Source of the DNA: Nitrosomonas ureae
GTDB taxonomy: Bacteria; Pseudomonadota; Gammaproteobacteria; Burkholderiales; Nitrosomonadaceae
Assembly (NCBI RefSeq): GCF_900108305.1
Contig: NZ_FNUX01000007.1
Location: 1 to 64,000 of the forward strand
DNA: 64,000 nucleotides
Direction: 5' to 3'
Part shown: positions 24,999 to 33,032 of the stretch, in pieces
Position numbering within the stretch: the stretch's first letter is position 1
How the letters are laid out: each line of letters begins with the position of its first letter
The notes under the pieces: model-generated
The model's input: only the letters and a program-made list of their open reading frames with translations
Databases searched by the model: none
What the model was told of the DNA's origin: nothing
Made by a program: the position numbers and the translations under genes

Positions 24999-26231
24999 AT
25001 GGTTAGCGCATCCAACGTCAAAATAATGATCCTCGATGACGACACCTTCATGCTCAAACTCCTGACGCGCATGCTTGCCAAGCTGGGTTATGCTTCCGTC
25101 GTCACTTGCGATAACGGTTCGGATGCTCTGAGAAAAATCGACCACATCGACACCCGTCCGGATTTGATATTACTCGATTTAAACATGCCGGATATGGATG
25201 GCATCGAGTTTGTGCGTTACCTGGTAGATCGACAGTATCATGGCAAACTGATTCTAGTCAGTGGCGAAGACGAACGCATGCTCAAAACCGCTGAGAGACT
25301 GGTTCATGCACACAAAATATCCATGCTGGGTTACCTTCTCAAGCCTGTAGATCCTGAAAAATTATCTGAAATATTGCAACAATGGAAACCTGATTCTTCA
25401 GCCGGGCAGCAACCCAGTCAGAAAATTTACACTGCCGCGGATATTCAATCCGCCCTTGCGCATCATGAATTAGTCAATTATTACCAGCCCAAGGTATCGG
25501 TAGCGACGGGCGATGTTATCGGAGCGGAAACATTAGTGCGCTGGCATCACCCGAAAGATGGGATCATTTTGCCTGATCGGTTTATCCACATCGCAGAAGA
25601 AAATAATCTGATTGACGATTTGACGCACCAGGTTTTGCAGCAGGCTGTAGCTCAAGCCAAGCAGTGGCATCAAAACGGGCTAACATTACGGACTGGAATT
25701 AATGTTTCGATGGATAACCTGGCCTCACTGGATTTCCAGGATTTCGTTGTTAATCTGGTAACCGAAAGCGGCCTTCCACCACAAAAAATCGTACTCGAAG
25801 TCACAGAAAGCCAATTAATGGGATCCGATACGCGCATACCTCTGGAAATCCTGGCACGGCTACGTCTCAAAAGATTCCATTTATCGATTGACGATTTTGG
25901 TACCGGGCATTCATCATTAGCGCAATTACGCGATATTCCTTTCAATGAACTTAAAATCGACCAGAGCTTCGTGCACCGCGCATGTGAAGATGACACATTG
26001 CGCGCCATTTACGACGCCAGTTTATCGATGGGTAAGCAATTGGGCATGGATATCGTAGCGGAAGGCGTCGAGGATCGTAACGATTGGGAATTTTTGCGGC
26101 AAACAGGATGCGATATGGCTCAAGGTAATTTTATTTCCAGACCGTTGCTGCCTGATGACTTCTCCCGCTGGATGCACGAATGGCAAAACAAGGTACATAC
26201 CGAATTGATCATCGCACCGGAATCTTCCTGA
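24999..26231 (+). CDS. Response regulator with EAL phosphodiesterase output
   Basis: 410 residues. An N-terminal receiver (about 5-125) has the acidic pair DDD and the phosphorylated Asp in LILLDLNMPDMDG. The EAL domain (about 145-395) degrades cyclic di-GMP. The signature reads ETLVR, which keeps the metal-binding Glu and the ExLxR form, and the other active-site parts are present: NVS, EVTES, DDFGTGHSS, KIDQSFV and EGVED. It should therefore be active. No sensor kinase gene is next to it. Confidence 0.93.
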   Translation: MVSASNVKIMILDDDTFMLKLLTRMLAKLGYASVVTCDNGSDALRKIDHIDTRPDLILLDLNMPDMDGIEFVRYLVDRQYHGKLILVSGEDERMLKTAERLVHAHKISMLGYLLKPVDPEKLSEILQQWKPDSSAGQQPSQKIYTAADIQSALAHHELVNYYQPKVSVATGDVIGAETLVRWHHPKDGIILPDRFIHIAEENNLIDDLTHQVLQQAVAQAKQWHQNGLTLRTGINVSMDNLASLDFQDFVVNLVTESGLPPQKIVLEVTESQLMGSDTRIPLEILARLRLKRFHLSIDDFGTGHSSLAQLRDIPFNELKIDQSFVHRACEDDTLRAIYDASLSMGKQLGMDIVAEGVEDRNDWEFLRQTGCDMAQGNFISRPLLPDDFSRWMHEWQNKVHTELIIAPESS

Positions 26232-26263
26232 TTCTTCGTCTCTGGAATTACAAAGCCCAGCAT

Positions 26264-27244
26264 TTAATGTGGCGGCGTAAACACTTCATGTACTTGGCTG
26301 AACGATGCTCCAGGCGTCAAACCACCACTGATGACATGTAACCGGTCATTGACCACAGCTGCTCCCAATCCATGCCGGGCCGTCGGCATCGGCATCATCA
26401 TCACCCAGCGATCCTCTTTTGGCAGATACATTTCATGAGTATTGAACGTGCCTTCACCGGATTCACCTCCCACCACGTAAATGCGTCCGTCGATCACACC
26501 GGCGGCAATGCCGCTACGTGCGGTCGGTAATTTGGCGCGCGCGTGCCATTGATTCGTGACGAAGTCATAAGCTTCGACCACATCCATATTTTTGCGGTAA
26601 TTCAGGTCCGGACGTCCGCCAATGGCATAAATCTTATCGCTTGCAGTTACAACCGCCAAATGATCGCGTGCGGTCGGCATAGGTGCAGCAGAAGTCCAAA
26701 CGTTGGTTTGCGGATCGAATACTTCTACAGCTGCGGAGTTGTTATCACCGTCATATCCGCCAACGGCATAGAGGCGACCTTGATGTACCGCCACACCCAA
26801 TGCGCCGCGCGCAGTGGGCATGGATTTCAGTTCGCGCCAGGTTTGATTAACCGGATTAAATTGATATAGCGTGGCAACTGCGCGCCATACTGATAAACCG
26901 CCTTTAGTAAAGCCGCCAATCACATATAAATGGCCATTCAGGGCAGCAATTCCAGCATGATGCCGGCCTTCTGGCAGCGGCGTTGTTTCAGTCCAGGTAT
27001 CGGTGGCGGGATCATAAACTTCCACCATGCGGCTGACGGCGAAATCCAGCACATTGCTCAGGCTCGGTTGACTGAATCCACCCACCACATAAATTTTTCC
27101 ATCCAGCGCCGCGGCTGCAATTTCGGTGCGTTTCTCCAGTGTCGGCGCTGCATTATGCCAAATACCAGGATCAGCGGATTGCGCATGTACCAGTGCAGTT
27201 TTGCAAAAAACCAATAAGACAATCAGAAATTTTAATTTTGCCAT
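26264..27244 (-). CDS. Exported Kelch-repeat protein
   Basis: 326 residues with a signal peptide (cut near residue 22, VHAQ). About six Kelch repeats are seen, each with a GKIYVVGG-like strand and a downstream W (for example LNGHLYVIGGF, HQGRLYAVGGY, DGRIYVVGGES). They should fold into one beta-propeller in the periplasm, usually a binding platform. No catalytic domain is attached. Confidence 0.88.
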   Translation of the reverse strand: MAKLKFLIVLLVFCKTALVHAQSADPGIWHNAAPTLEKRTEIAAAALDGKIYVVGGFSQPSLSNVLDFAVSRMVEVYDPATDTWTETTPLPEGRHHAGIAALNGHLYVIGGFTKGGLSVWRAVATLYQFNPVNQTWRELKSMPTARGALGVAVHQGRLYAVGGYDGDNNSAAVEVFDPQTNVWTSAAPMPTARDHLAVVTASDKIYAIGGRPDLNYRKNMDVVEAYDFVTNQWHARAKLPTARSGIAAGVIDGRIYVVGGESGEGTFNTHEMYLPKEDRWVMMMPMPTARHGLGAAVVNDRLHVISGGLTPGASFSQVHEVFTPPH

Positions 27245-27297
27245 GGGATGCTCCCTTATGATTGGCTAAATGATAATCGCAAGGATCAGGTTCTACC

Positions 27298-27810
27298 TTA
27301 CACAACCTTTTCCAGATAATCAATCGTCAGACCGGAAGCCTTCGGTATGCCCAAATGTGACGGACAAGCTTTCACTTGACCAGTCAAACGATAGCCTCTG
27401 CGTTGATAAAACGCAATCAATTCAGGACGCTGCGACACTACGAACATGCTAAATTTGCGCACTTGCATCATGTTATAGGCAAAGGCCTCCGTATATTCAA
27501 GCATATATTTGCCAAGCCCTTGTTGTTGCAGACTGGGATGAACTGAGAGAAAACCGATGTATGCATGCTCTTTTTCTTTTGCCACATAAATACACGACAC
27601 CAGCATGAATGATTGATAAGCAACAAAGAAACAGCTATCAGAGCGCGTCATGGCAGCTTCTATTTCCAGCCGATCGGTTCTGTCGCCCTGAATAATCGCA
27701 GCTTCTGTAGTCCATCCGACCTCTCCGCGATAGGTCTGATTGATTAGATCGCTAATAGCTTGCGCCTGGTGATAACCGGCCTTTTCAAGACGAAAAGTAG
27801 AAAAATCCAT
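27298..27810 (-). CDS. GNAT-family N-acetyltransferase
   Basis: 170 residues with the GNAT acetyl-CoA motif: GFLSVHPSLQQQGLGKYMLE near residues 88-107, then the later MFVVSQRPELIAFYQRRGYR segment. It transfers an acetyl group from acetyl-CoA to an unknown amine substrate. The gene stands alone between the Kelch and SirB2 genes. Confidence 0.88.
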   Translation of the reverse strand: MDFSTFRLEKAGYHQAQAISDLINQTYRGEVGWTTEAAIIQGDRTDRLEIEAAMTRSDSCFFVAYQSFMLVSCIYVAKEKEHAYIGFLSVHPSLQQQGLGKYMLEYTEAFAYNMMQVRKFSMFVVSQRPELIAFYQRRGYRLTGQVKACPSHLGIPKASGLTIDYLEKVV

Positions 27811-27851
27811 TCGACCGTACTCACTACTCTGAAATATAGTGCCGGATAAGT

Positions 27852-28235
27852 CTAGCCGATACCCAAGACGGGACTTTTAGTTAATGCGACCAGAACAATA
27901 TACGCAAACACGCAAAGCGCGGCTATCCACGAGGTGATCCTGGCTTTGCGGGTTTTGCCAAAACGCATCGCTACCATACCCAGGCCAATATAAACCAGCA
28001 AGCCGAATACCTTCGCAGTCAGCCAAGCATGATCCAGCGGATTTTGCTGAATCACGACCGCCAGCAGAATGGCACTGATAAGTAATACCGTATCATTGAT
28101 ATGCGGCAGAATCTTGACCCAACGCTGATGTAGCTTTTGGGAATCCTGAATCAACCAGACCCCGCGAAAAAAGAATAATGAGAAACTTAAAATCACACTG
28201 CTGACATGAATCATTTTTAATACCGCATAATCCAT
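27852..28235 (-). CDS. SirB2-family membrane protein
   Basis: About 127 residues with four membrane helices. MDYAVLKMIHVSSVILSFSL at the start and FFFRGVWL fit the SirB2 family (named from Salmonella; true function not established). ATG at 28235, just after the stop of the previous gene, was preferred over one eight codons earlier because it has GGGAA at good distance and avoids overlap. It forms an operon with the preceding gene. Confidence 0.85.
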   Translation of the reverse strand: MDYAVLKMIHVSSVILSFSLFFFRGVWLIQDSQKLHQRWVKILPHINDTVLLISAILLAVVIQQNPLDHAWLTAKVFGLLVYIGLGMVAMRFGKTRKARITSWIAALCVFAYIVLVALTKSPVLGIG

Positions 28236-28237
28236 TA

Positions 28238-28720
28238 TCAATTCCCAGGAATCAGCCATCCATGGCTACCGGCCACGGCACCAGCTATGGTGATCAGGCT
28301 GAGTATCAATAAGGTCATATGCTTACGCTGAATTTTGGCGAACATCTCAGGAGCGATGTTTTTCTGTGCGGATACCGCAGCCTGGCGGCGGGAACGTGGC
28401 TCCATAACAAACAGCATTACGCTAAAAAACAGCCAGATTAACACCATGGCATGCATCCACCAATATTGCCATTGTACAAAGCGCTGCCAGACATCCAGTG
28501 CGTATACCATGTAAAAACCACTTAAACCAACGATCAATGTGGAAATCCGTGCTTGCGCGGCAAAACGCCGCCGGAAACGAGCAAAAATTTCCATTGCTTC
28601 CGTTGCCGATGACATGCGCGCGAGCAGCGGCAACAGCACCAACGTTACCATCGCCACGCCACCAATCCACAAAACCACGCCCAGTACATGCAATATCCGA
28701 GCAAGTATCAATTCATCCAT
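28238..28720 (-). CDS. Four-helix membrane protein, CopD-like
   Basis: 160 residues with about four membrane helices. The first helix LARILHVLGVVLWIGGVAMV, with a His and WIGG, resembles the start of CopD/DUF2269-type membrane proteins. No clear catalytic motif. It starts a two-gene unit with the SirB2 gene (their ends are three bases apart). The link to copper is only by family resemblance. Confidence 0.65.
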   Translation of the reverse strand: MDELILARILHVLGVVLWIGGVAMVTLVLLPLLARMSSATEAMEIFARFRRRFAAQARISTLIVGLSGFYMVYALDVWQRFVQWQYWWMHAMVLIWLFFSVMLFVMEPRSRRQAAVSAQKNIAPEMFAKIQRKHMTLLILSLITIAGAVAGSHGWLIPGN

Positions 28721-28851
28721 AATGATTATTATCGTTCATAAACAAAACTATAGAGCACCAAAGATCATCATGTTTGATCGAAGTGCATCCATCTCTGTGC
28801 AATACATGCCTACATATAAACAAAGTCGTTGAAATGGAACGGATTTTCCGG

Positions 28852-29202
28852 TTACTCATTCTCCAAGACCCATTCTTCGGCTTCTTCATAATTATGAAAT
28901 ACTGCTACGTTGGCACTTACAAACAAATTAAAAACCCAAGTACCCCAAGTTTGCCATTCGTCATCCGTGACAACTGCTACCCGGTTAAACTCGTTGCCAT
29001 GATCGCGCATGAACTTGATTTCTTCCCAGGCGACATCAACGGTGTAGTCGAGCATGTCGCGCCAATCAAACAAAAGATTTGCTTTACCATCAAAATGTTG
29101 CCGGTATAGAACCTGTTGCTCAAATTCACGATAATCGGTCAAGGTAAACTCACCAATAACCGCGACAATTACCAAATTACCCTTTTTTTGAATAGTAATC
29201 AT
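28852..29202 (-). CDS. SpoIIAA-like (STAS-fold) protein
   Basis: 116 residues, no signal or membrane segment. The pattern VAVIGEFTLTDYREFEQQVL, LLFDWRDM and the regular alpha/beta alternation fit the SpoIIAA-like family, which has a STAS-type fold. Such proteins usually bind other proteins or lipids; the role here is unknown. Confidence 0.78.
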   Translation of the reverse strand: MITIQKKGNLVIVAVIGEFTLTDYREFEQQVLYRQHFDGKANLLFDWRDMLDYTVDVAWEEIKFMRDHGNEFNRVAVVTDDEWQTWGTWVFNLFVSANVAVFHNYEEAEEWVLENE

Positions 29203-29287
29203 AATTCCATTCCAAATGATAACAAGCTCATCATAGGCAATTAAACGAATTGGTGCAAATTTTGCCTGCTGGCAGACAATTACAGAG

Positions 29288-30148
29288 TTATTTTGAAGTG
29301 ACAGCTGGCGTCAATTTAAAACCTAAGATACCGCTGAATAATCCACCCGCAACAATCAGCCCCATACCCAACCAGGCAACCGGTGATAAAATTTCATTCC
29401 AAAACCAAATTCCCCAAAGACTGGAAAACAATACCGTGCTATAACCCAATGACGATACCACCAAGGTAATACCTTGATGGTAAGCGCGCGTCATCGCCAA
29501 TTGCGCCAGGGTTGCGGCCAGGCCGATCCCGAGCAACAACAGCAACCCATGTCCGGTGATGGGACTAAATGAGGTAAACAGCAGCCACACGCCCGTTAAT
29601 ACGGTGCTAATCAAGGTAAAATAGAATACTACATGCCATTCCGTTTCACCCAGATTACCTAGCTGCTTGACATTGATATATGCAATTGCCGCAAAAAAAC
29701 CTGAAGCAATGCCCATTACACCCGAGAACCATTGATCATCAGGCACGGTAGGACGCAACAACAACATGACTCCCATAAAACCCAATATCACGGTTACAAC
29801 CAGTGACCAGTGAATATGCTCTTTCAGAATCAGGGTGGAAAATAACGCAGCAAAAAGCGGCCAAGTATAATTCAGCGAAACGGCAGTGGCTAACGGCAAC
29901 TGCGTTAAGCAGTAAAAAAACATCAGCAGACTGACCAGACCCGTTACTCCACGCCAGCAGTGAATCCGCCAATGTGGCGTGCGTATCGACAAGCGATAAA
30001 AACGAAGGATCAGGTAGGTTATCCAGGCACCAAACAACGATCGATAAAATACCAGCTCGGTGCTGGAAAAATAAGCAGCTCCGAGCTTAACCAGTACACC
30101 CATACCAGCAAACATAAATGCAGCGACCAGCATCCACATCGAGCGCAT
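29288..30148 (-). CDS. EamA-family (DMT) transporter
   Basis: 286 residues with about ten membrane helices in two five-helix EamA repeats (first helix MLVAAFMFAGMGVLVKLGA; second half from about residue 145). Proteins of this superfamily carry metabolites or drugs across the inner membrane. ATG at 30148 was chosen because it starts the first helix; a frame 52 codons longer has no family-like sequence. Confidence 0.87.
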   Translation of the reverse strand: MRSMWMLVAAFMFAGMGVLVKLGAAYFSSTELVFYRSLFGAWITYLILRFYRLSIRTPHWRIHCWRGVTGLVSLLMFFYCLTQLPLATAVSLNYTWPLFAALFSTLILKEHIHWSLVVTVILGFMGVMLLLRPTVPDDQWFSGVMGIASGFFAAIAYINVKQLGNLGETEWHVVFYFTLISTVLTGVWLLFTSFSPITGHGLLLLLGIGLAATLAQLAMTRAYHQGITLVVSSLGYSTVLFSSLWGIWFWNEILSPVAWLGMGLIVAGGLFSGILGFKLTPAVTSK

Positions 30149-30191
30149 TAATCCGTCTTCCTTAAATATTATAATTACGAGTGAACAGCCA

Positions 30192-31304
30192 TCAAAGATG
30201 GGGTTCGATCTCACGCCGCAGAAATTGATGAAAATGCTCCATTCCGGCTTCCATTGGCATTTGATAAGGCCCGGTTTCGCTAAGATTCTGAGCATATAAT
30301 GCACGCCGGCCTGCGGTTATTGATCGACAGATTTCTTCATCCTCACGTGCGGTTTCTCTATAGGCGGCCTGTTCAGCCTCCACAAAATCGCGCTCGAATA
30401 AAACAATTTCTTCCGGATAATAGAACTCAATGATATTCATGCAACTTTCAATCCCGGTTGGCAATATCGTGCTAATGACCAGCGTATAGGGATACCACTC
30501 CACCATGATATTAGGAAAATACAACAACCATATGGCGCCATGTGACGGCATCTTTCCTTCAGTTTGCTGCAGCACTTGCTCATGCCATTTGGCATATACA
30601 GGGCTGCCTGGTTTCTGCAGGCGCGCGCTATCGATGGCTACGGTTTGTGCACTGTACCAACTGTCAAATTCCCAATTGAGTTTTTCGGTATTGACGAAAT
30701 GACCCAGGCCCGGATGAAACGAATCAACATGGTAATCCTCCAAATAAACTTCTATAAAGGTCTTCCAGTTGCAATCATAGTGATCGACCTGCACATGATC
30801 CAGCAAGTAACCGGAAAAATCAAAGCCCTGAAGGACATCGGTACTTAGATTTGTCAAATCCCGCGACACATTGCGCTGACCGGAAAACAACAAGCCATTC
30901 CAGTTTTGCAACGATGTTTTTGCAAGATTGAGGCAGGGATTCTGATCAAAATGCGGTGCACCCAGCAGTTTTCCATCCAGTGCATACGTCCAGCGATGAA
31001 TCGGACATACGATACTTTTGGTATTACTCCTACCATTCAGTAGCAGGGCTTGTCGATGCCGACAAACATTGGAAAGCAATTCAATCCCTTGTTCATTGCG
31101 CACCAGCACTCTAGCCTTCTCCATTCGTTCCGGTACATAATAATCTCCTATATTTGGCACCATTACTTCGTGACCCACGTATCCCGGCCCTTGATCAAAA
31201 AGGATATGTTTCTCAATTTCAAGAATTTTTGGATCCAGGTACCAGTCAATGGGGAGTTGCGCTGACATTCCAGTCAGTTGTGAGATCTCAGCCATATTTG
31301 ACAT
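30192..31304 (-). CDS. Rieske non-haem iron oxygenase, alpha subunit
   Basis: 370 residues. A Rieske [2Fe-2S] domain is bound by Cys81, His83, Cys100 and His103 (CRH and CPIHRW). The catalytic domain has the iron-binding pair His192 and His197 in EDYHVDSFHPGL, so it resembles the aromatic ring-hydroxylating dioxygenase/choline monooxygenase type. No beta subunit, ferredoxin or reductase gene is nearby. Substrate unknown. It lies 43 bases upstream of the EamA transporter in the same direction, so the two may be co-expressed. Confidence 0.88.
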   Translation of the reverse strand: MSNMAEISQLTGMSAQLPIDWYLDPKILEIEKHILFDQGPGYVGHEVMVPNIGDYYVPERMEKARVLVRNEQGIELLSNVCRHRQALLLNGRSNTKSIVCPIHRWTYALDGKLLGAPHFDQNPCLNLAKTSLQNWNGLLFSGQRNVSRDLTNLSTDVLQGFDFSGYLLDHVQVDHYDCNWKTFIEVYLEDYHVDSFHPGLGHFVNTEKLNWEFDSWYSAQTVAIDSARLQKPGSPVYAKWHEQVLQQTEGKMPSHGAIWLLYFPNIMVEWYPYTLVISTILPTGIESCMNIIEFYYPEEIVLFERDFVEAEQAAYRETAREDEEICRSITAGRRALYAQNLSETGPYQMPMEAGMEHFHQFLRREIEPHL

Positions 31305-31403
31305 ATTAATACCCTATATTCTCCCTAGTAAAAAATTAGCGGCGAAAATACACGAAAAGACAAAAATTTGAAACCCGACGATGCAAGTAAGAAACGAAAA
31401 AAC

Positions 31404-31427
31404 GATTGCTTGGCTATAATAGCAATC
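31404..31427 (+). promoter_or_regulatory. TATAAT box inside an inverted repeat
   Basis: GATTGCT and AGCAATC form a perfect 7-base inverted repeat around TGGCTATAAT, which holds a perfect -10 box at 31415-31420. No good -35 box is seen, so an activator or the repeat itself may matter. It is about 110 bases before the next gene. Confidence 0.35.
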
Positions 31428-31527
31428 TTAATAGTAGAATATCAGCATCCGCTTTTTGTTGTAACAATCGCAAAGTGTAAATTGTACAAGATTGAATTTT
31501 TTAATTAATCAAAAAGAGAGCATCTTA

Positions 31528-32943
31528 ATGAAATCCACACCCCCACTTAAAAAGAGTTCATGGATAATATTATTATCCACAGTGTTTGTTGCCGGGCTTG
31601 CCGCCTGTGACAGCAGTAACGAGAACACTGCTGCAACATCGGCATCTTCATCCTCCGCGTCGGCTACCAAAAGAAATATGCCCACTGGCCCGGCAGTCGG
31701 TATTTTAGTTGATTCTCCAGTCTCTGGAGTTACCTACAACGCTTCTTCAGGCAAATCGGGCACAACCGATGAGAAAGGTAATTTCAGCTTCAACCATGGC
31801 GACAAGATCGAATTCAAACTGGGCGGTTTGACACTGGGAAATATCCCGGGTTCACAAATCGTAACGCCGATTGAGCTGGCAGGAGATAGCAACAACAAAT
31901 TACAAAATTTATTGATTCTATTGCAATCCCTTGATTCCGATAGAGATTTATCCAACGGCATTTCCATTTCACGCGAAACAGCCGCTGCTGTCAACGGATC
32001 CATTAATCTCGACAGTGATCCGCAAACATTTGCTGAATCCGCTAATTTAAAAAGTATCATGGAAGCTGGAAACATCGAAGGAGAAACCAGAACTCCCGAG
32101 GAAGCCCGCGATCACTTTATGTCACAGGGTGTCGCGCTGCTCAGTGCACAAATCTGGGTAAGCTATACCAATCAAACCGCCAGCGTACTGCGAGTGGCCG
32201 CCGATAACAGCGGGGAATATTTGCATGCCGAAGCCAGGCCGGATGATTCCTGTGACGAAAATCGCGTCTGCGGTGGACGTACCATATTTCAGGCAGGCGT
32301 CGAAGCAGGCATTGCCAATGCTATTGATTTTGATAATCGCGGATTCAAACTGGTTGGAAAACCCACTATCGATACTAATATCAAAGCCGGCTTATCTGAT
32401 CCGGGACCAACTCGCAGGGTACGTACCGATGGTTTTGAATTGATATATTCTGACATCGTGACAGTACAAAGAGAGCGGGAAAAAACCAGCGTTTTTGGCG
32501 AACTCTTTCATATCGCCAAGCCAATCGAACTCAGCAACGAAAATGAAGTTGCAGAAAAAGAGGTCAAGGAAACACGTTTCGCAAAAATTGATAACGATGC
32601 AACCGGAATTATCGGAGCCTGGGCTTATGATGAAAATGCCATCAAAACTCAAACGCTGGTATTTTTTCCAAACGGTAAATTCCTGATGCTTGACCCAACG
32701 GGTGAAGCACAACGCGAAGATCAAGAGAAATGCGGAAAACCTGGTATCGAATTTGCATCTTATACCTACGACAAAGGAAACAACAAACTCATATTTTCAG
32801 GTTATACTTATAATACAAATGGTTGTGTCGGTTTCTCCGATGTGGAAGGCAGCACAAGCTTCGCGATCAGCTCCGACGGAGCAACGGCAAAATTAGAGAA
32901 ATCCGGCGAAGCGCCCACTACACTGTATCGCGTTTCGAAATAA
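31528..32943 (+). CDS. Large exported lipoprotein (471 aa)
   Basis: Function unknown. The signal sequence ends in the lipobox LAAC, giving a lipidated Cys near residue 27, followed by a Ser/Thr/Ala-rich linker. Residues about 55-110 look like a carboxypeptidase-regulatory or Ig-like beta domain (VDSPVSGVTYNASSGKSG, DEKGNFSFNHGDKIEFKLGG). The remainder has beta-rich segments and cysteine pairs. ATG at 31528 has GAGAG upstream; a TTG 12 codons earlier was rejected. Confidence 0.75.
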   Translation: MKSTPPLKKSSWIILLSTVFVAGLAACDSSNENTAATSASSSSASATKRNMPTGPAVGILVDSPVSGVTYNASSGKSGTTDEKGNFSFNHGDKIEFKLGGLTLGNIPGSQIVTPIELAGDSNNKLQNLLILLQSLDSDRDLSNGISISRETAAAVNGSINLDSDPQTFAESANLKSIMEAGNIEGETRTPEEARDHFMSQGVALLSAQIWVSYTNQTASVLRVAADNSGEYLHAEARPDDSCDENRVCGGRTIFQAGVEAGIANAIDFDNRGFKLVGKPTIDTNIKAGLSDPGPTRRVRTDGFELIYSDIVTVQREREKTSVFGELFHIAKPIELSNENEVAEKEVKETRFAKIDNDATGIIGAWAYDENAIKTQTLVFFPNGKFLMLDPTGEAQREDQEKCGKPGIEFASYTYDKGNNKLIFSGYTYNTNGCVGFSDVEGSTSFAISSDGATAKLEKSGEAPTTLYRVSK

Positions 32944-32957
32944 TTTATTACTTCACT

Positions 32958-33011
32958 CTGGACAGTTACGCACTGGAATTAATTCAAAATCCGGTGAGTA
33001 ACGTCCCCCAG
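32958..33011. other. Imperfect hairpin between the lipoprotein gene and priA
   Basis: CTGGAC-GTTACGCACTGGA pairs with TCCGGTGAGTAAC-GTCC-CAG with few mismatches. No T-run follows on either strand, so a classical terminator is doubtful. It may slow transcription into priA or have no role. Confidence 0.3.
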
Positions 33012-33032
33012 TCGCGATAATTCCGGCTGCTT

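Noticed and set aside
24879-25145. 88-codon minus-strand frame overlapping the REC-EAL start
   Set aside because: Shadow of the receiver domain, which is well supported on the plus strand.
25499-25560. Loss of the EAL signature (ETL instead of EAL) as a sign of an inactive phosphodiesterase
   Set aside because: The metal-binding Glu and the ExLxR form remain, and all other active-site motifs are present.
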